Positions 33,101 through 35,672 of a stretch of DNA of 35,672 nt are shown piece by piece. Origin of the DNA: Verrucomicrobiaceae bacterium (GTDB taxonomy: Bacteria > Verrucomicrobiota > Verrucomicrobiia > Verrucomicrobiales > DEV007). The first letter of the stretch is position 1; each line of letters starts with the position of its first letter. The stretch spans positions 1 to 35,672 of the forward strand of contig JAACDM010000298.1 of NCBI GenBank assembly GCA_009936795.1. The letters run 5' to 3'. The notes beneath the pieces were generated by a model. The model worked only from the letters and a program-made list of their open reading frames with translations, was not told the DNA's origin and ran no database searches. A program made the translations under genes and the position numbers.

Positions 33101-34990
33101 GAAGTTCTCGATATCCAGCACTTCGGTCACGGCGATGTAGTTGGCAGGGCTGCTCATTGAGCGCCGGGTACGTGACAGCATGTCACGGTAGTTTGCATTG
33201 CTGCCGGAGATCACGGTGCCGATCCGATGCTTCATGACGTCGTAGTTGCCGTTGTCGCCACCCAGATACTCAGCGGCGAAGTTGTCATCGGGCCGTTCAT
33301 GCAGTTCGGTGATGCCCCAGAGAACGCCATTGATGTAGAGCAAGCAGTGGTGGCCTTCTGGAGACACGCCGCCCATCAAGGTGTGCAGGTCGGCCGGAAA
33401 CTGGTCGTGCGTGTATTGCGCGCGATCCCGTTGATCGGCGCGTCTGTTGTAGTGCCAGACATTGTTTAGCCGATGATCCAGTATTAAGGTGTCAAAGCGA
33501 TCGGTGCGCTCATTGCCAAATAGTGGGAAACGTAGGTCCTTGGTGAACTTTAGTCGCATAGACAGCTTGTCCGATTTCCAACGGCCTGTACTGGAACCTC
33601 CTACAATCCGTACGGTGCCTTCTATTTGAAAACCTTCGGCTTCATTAGGGTGGTCTAAGTCACTGTTAGGATTGAGATACTCTATCGAGGTTGGTCGGTC
33701 GACGCCTTCACCGGCGATGTAGATGCCTCCATTTCCGAACATGCTGTCCCAATCCATGGTCAAGGATACGGTGGGCACGCGAAGGAAATCCGCGGTCTCT
33801 GGCCGAATCTCCGGGTTGCTGTGATTCACAATGCTAGGGTCCATTTCGAAATCTGGTCCGGCATGTCCCCAGTTTGCATGGGCGGGCACGGTTGCGTTAC
33901 TCTGCTGCAAGATGGCGTCGCGGAAGAGGTAGGTGTGCGTGTCGATATTGCTAGATTCGAAACCTATTTGCACAGCCATCGCGCGCACGTTGGTCGTGGT
34001 GGCAATGTCAATGTTTGCAATGGGTGGCGTGTTGGGATTAGCGGCCGGTACACGGGTGCCGCGACGTGGTGAGTTCGAAGGTGGGCTCCCATCAGTCGTA
34101 TAAATGATCGTCGCTCCTGGCGTGGAGCAGGCGATGGTGAGTGTGAATGGCGCGTCGTAAAATCCACGATCGACCGAGAACTTAGTGTCGCGTACAAACC
34201 CCGCGACAGAGTTGGCGCTGTTCGGTGTGCCCGGGGTTGGCATGCGGAAATAGCCGTTGGTGAATGGAGGTTCTGTGCCTGTTAGCCCAAAGGAAACATC
34301 CTCGCGCTGGCGATCGAGGTTCTCATAGGCATGCACGACTTCCGCTCCTCCCGCGGCTATCGGCTTGCTGAGAGCAATAAACCCACCGGCGGCACGATCG
34401 AGCCGGAAGTTCGTATGCCAATCCGCGCTCACTGTGCGGTCTTTGCCTGAGGCAGAGATAACGAAGAAAGATCTTGGAGCCATGGTGAAGCCTGGCAACG
34501 ACCATTTGGTGAGTTGGTTAGCATCATTAGAAAGAAACCATCCCGAAACGTCAACCGGTGCTTCGTTAGGATTCCACAATTCGATCCAATCCGACGAGTC
34601 GCCGTTCTCATCTGTGCGGGTGGTTGCATTGGACGCCATGAATTCGTTGATGACCACTTCTTGTGAGGGCTTGAATTCGGGCTGACTTTCCGCATTGTTA
34701 GGATCGGATCCTGCGCTGACTTCGACGCCATCACTGAAGCCGTCGCTATCCGTATCCGGCTTGCTGGGACTAGTGCCATGGGTCATCACCTCGGCGAAGT
34801 CATCGAGCACATCCTGATCCGTGTCGCGGGCCAAGGGGTTCGACCCGTGCGAGTTTATTTCGGCGCCATCTGTCAGTCCATCTTCATCGGTATCGACCAG
34901 CAAAGGATCCGTCTCATACTGATTCACTTCCTCGCCATCGCTCAGGCCATCGCTGTCTGTGTCTGATAGGTTTGGATTCGTTTCCTGACC
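30137..34990 (-). CDS. Giant lamin-tail/CotH protein with InlB-type repeats, part after an in-frame TAG
   Basis: About 1,617 codons in the same frame as the upstream piece and without its own start; a GTG at 34927 is only formal. The order is several thrombospondin type-3 calcium repeats (TDSDGLSDGEE, DEDGLTDGAE, DTDQDVLDD, DSDGFSDGVE), a lamin-tail domain (VVINEFMASNATTRTDEN), a chitobiase-type domain (ATIIYTTDGSPPSNSP), and a CotH-like region (LYINGVLWGITELHERPDD, WHYHSWDPEH). An NPCBM-like beta domain follows (LGIRYDDGFVAYLNGTEIAR), a second lamin-tail domain, three InlB-B-like repeats (each with YTAG/YALG..VTLTP and FDQWSGDASG-like turns), a last calcium motif and a C-terminal beta domain. 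The conserved W-D of CotH is kept as W-D-P-E. It is an exported, probably surface-attached protein. Confidence 0.82.
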   Translation of the reverse strand, partial: GQETNPNLSDTDSDGLSDGEEVNQYETDPLLVDTDEDGLTDGAEINSHGSNPLARDTDQDVLDDFAEVMTHGTSPSKPDTDSDGFSDGVEVSAGSDPNNAESQPEFKPSQEVVINEFMASNATTRTDENGDSSDWIELWNPNEAPVDVSGWFLSNDANQLTKWSLPGFTMAPRSFFVISASGKDRTVSADWHTNFRLDRAAGGFIALSKPIAAGGAEVVHAYENLDRQREDVSFGLTGTEPPFTNGYFRMPTPGTPNSANSVAGFVRDTKFSVDRGFYDAPFTLTIACSTPGATIIYTTDGSPPSNSPRRGTRVPAANPNTPPIANIDIATTTNVRAMAVQIGFESSNIDTHTYLFRDAILQQSNATVPAHANWGHAGPDFEMDPSIVNHSNPEIRPETADFLRVPTVSLTMDWDSMFGNGGIYIAGEGVDRPTSIEYLNPNSDLDHPNEAEGFQIEGTVRIVGGSSTGRWKSDKLSMRLKFTKDLRFPLFGNERTDRFDTLILDHRLNNVWHYNRRADQRDRAQYTHDQFPADLHTLMGGVSPEGHHCLLYINGVLWGITELHERPDDNFAAEYLGGDNGNYDVMKHRIGTVISGSNANYRDMLSRTRRSMSSPANYIAVTEVLDIENFIAYMLANYYVGNTDWAHQNWYASYNRVSADGKWHYHSWDPEHCMESTNHDVTSRNDSNGPTEVFHNLIANPEFRLLFADRVHQHFHGDGVLTPANVVTAYMRRANVVDLLSRIESARWGDNGRSNPYTRLDWLRVRDQLLGTATGNSFYNYFPRRTGVVLEQFRNRGWYPDTEPPMLSPSPGVVDQNTALQLASSSGGVIYYTLDGSDPRKPLLEEADPSTTTRLVTETATKFAAVPQDDSQRSTWMTRTFNHDGWASGTEGAGYEESNNGAYVDLIDNALDFGDEVNDNGQETLYLRVPFNASAVESFGSLELGIRYDDGFVAYLNGTEIARANAPGNVGTLLDHDSNASTSHSDNNAVEFASFNVSEHLGALRNGTNVLAIHGLNRGTSSSDLLIWPTLIASDEPDASAGEIAETAQRYQTPITLTESAQIRARTLRNGEWSPLSEGAFLVGSVAANSANLRITEVHYHPSAPTEAEMAAGHERKSDFEFIEITNISATENVHLLGTSFASGVEFETDRHAYFFEIGPRESVVLVEDRAAFENRYGSEIPVVGTFQLGTQLSNAGETVELRGGNGQTIQSLAYVDEAPWPLEADGAGKSLTLIDPLAPDAPTKARQWTASQEIGGTPGRLETEAPIEAFSLNLKTVGQGTLTASPQSDRYTAGQTVTLTPQAAPGWMFDQWSGDASGTEAPLIVTMNTDTGVTATFKPQPRFTLTTEIIGNGSVNASPQQADYALGETITLTATPSTGAIFQSWSGAASGTESPITLTLGANQQVTATFVNVWPLILEPTTGGTVTLSPNLSQHIDGTSVALTALPEDGFQFTGWTGALSGTSNPANLVMTGNFTVRPAFTRNLTPLETWQHTHFSEAERTNASISGSTADPDGDGMVNILEFLSGTDPQDPHARPRLNAVVSDDSVIEIRWIRPSTLSQRTAAWSMELSQDLTAWQISDSASESEIANGEETLIFRSNGSEANVRYARLRVDLE

Positions 34991-35672
34991 CTACTCCTCA
35001 TCATTGGCTAGACCATCACTGTCTGGATCGTCGCTGGCGGACTGGCTCAAGTTGCCAAATTGAGTCTCTTCCCAGTCATCCGGTAGGCCATCGTCGTCGC
35101 TGTCTGGCCCAGTCGGCCCCACGCCCAAACTCGGTGCCACGACCAAAGAAACCATGTTAGAGCCACCCACACCATTGTTGCGCACGGTCACACTAGTGCG
35201 ATTTGCTAGCAGAAACACCGAATAGAACTGGTTCAAGCCTTGTCCGGCACCGACGGAATCCCCGCCCTCATCGACTCCCGTGTAATCAGCAGCTCCGCCA
35301 GGCGAAATGCCAGTGTTTACGCGCTCCCAACCGCCATCGATCACCCATTGCAGAGTGCCGCCTAACGAAGGATCTGTCCCATTCGAGCTCGATGTGTTTC
35401 CGCTCGGTCCATTGATACGATTGTCGACCAAGAGGTAGAAGTGCGAAGTCACATCGGACACCACCTCTGTGCTGTAGGTATCCTGGTCCCTCGCGTTGTT
35501 GGCGAAGCGGACATAGTCATGTCCTAACAAATATTCTGGCAAGGCCACGATCGTATCGCCACCTGTGGCGAGACTAGTTTCGTTAAAGGCCGCGCCATTG
35601 TGTTGGTGCGTGCGATCCGAGAAGGACAACGTATCCTCTCCAAAGCTTGGTGCGATGATTGCCGCAGTATCG
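34991..35672 (-). CDS. N-terminal part of the same CotH protein, open at the window edge and ending in TAG
   Basis: The frame is open to the right edge (it reads DTAAIIAPSFGEDTLSFSDR before the formal TTG at 35629), so the true start is outside the window. It encodes a beta-sandwich domain with LLGHDYVRFANNARD, FYLLVDNRING and WVIDGGWERVNTGI, a type common in exported proteins of this phylum; its ligand is unknown to me. Then follows the first thrombospondin type-3 motif, PDSDDDGLPDDWEETQFG, and DDPDSDGLANDEE before TAG at 34993-34991. The calcium-repeat pattern resumes directly after that codon (GQETNPNLSDTDSDGLSDGE), so one sense codon, plausibly CAG, has become TAG. Confidence 0.75.
   Translation of the reverse strand, partial: DTAAIIAPSFGEDTLSFSDRTHQHNGAAFNETSLATGGDTIVALPEYLLGHDYVRFANNARDQDTYSTEVVSDVTSHFYLLVDNRINGPSGNTSSSNGTDPSLGGTLQWVIDGGWERVNTGISPGGAADYTGVDEGGDSVGAGQGLNQFYSVFLLANRTSVTVRNNGVGGSNMVSLVVAPSLGVGPTGPDSDDDGLPDDWEETQFGNLSQSASDDPDSDGLANDEE

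Noticed and set aside
25500..34900. Many plus-strand open frames opposite the LamG and giant CotH genes
   Set aside because: They mirror repeats and codon bias of the minus-strand genes, lack domains and overlap them fully.
9705..35672. Alternative genetic code (for example TGA or TAG as sense)
   Set aside because: All three stop codons occur in frame, and TGA, TAA and TAG also end intact genes in the expected places (8340, 9365, 16066, 4761, 6379).

Overview
The window looks like a chromosomal stretch from a Verrucomicrobiota-type bacterium. This rests on several very large exported proteins built from lamin-tail (LTD), CotH-kinase-like, chitobiase-C-terminal-like, LamG and thrombospondin-type-3 modules, on a large DNA-repair-type AAA+ ATPase, and on a CRTAC1-like FG-GAP/ASPIC-UnbV protein fused to a redoxin and TPRs. 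All assignments come from reading motifs; no database was searched.

Layout. (1) 1-1556: 3' end of a large AAA+ ATPase gene. (2) 1864-9365: nine tightly spaced plus-strand genes (spacing 1-24 nt): a secreted beta-helix protein, three tandem phage-tail-collar (microcystin-dependent-protein-like) genes, a methyltransferase-like Rossmann protein, a GNAT acetyltransferase, two DUF6916-like proteins (one a lipoprotein) and a small secreted protein, closed by a hairpin that overlaps the last stop codon. With no other phage genes present, this is the best candidate for an undescribed, probably cell-surface, system. (3) 9705-12138: a decayed RQC-minor-1-like gene (minus), a PadR regulator and a broken permease-prefix/membrane gene. 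(4) 12368-16066: an LTD/CotH protein behind a good sigma70-like promoter. (5) 24268 down to 16080 (minus): an apparent operon of a CotH/LTD protein, the FG-GAP/ASPIC/redoxin/TPR gene (in-frame TGA plus frameshift) and a multiply broken membrane-protein gene. (6) 24362-25218: a two-gene, toxin-antitoxin-like module with a DUF6036-type nucleotidyltransferase. (7) 25229-29884 (minus): a protein with one CxxCH heme motif and alternating LamG and HYDIN-like modules. (8) About 29976-30133: a relic of the C-terminus of a CotH-type gene. (9) 30137-35672 (minus): a giant CotH protein running off the window and interrupted by TAG.

Theme. The window combines an exported-protein repertoire (adhesion, matrix, possible protein phosphorylation by CotH-like domains) with an unusually high number of interrupted genes. 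In-frame TGA, TAA and TAG all occur, together with frameshifts, so gene decay (or in part assembly error) is more likely than a changed genetic code. One TGA, in the ASPIC gene, is followed by a bSECIS-like hairpin and deserves a separate look.
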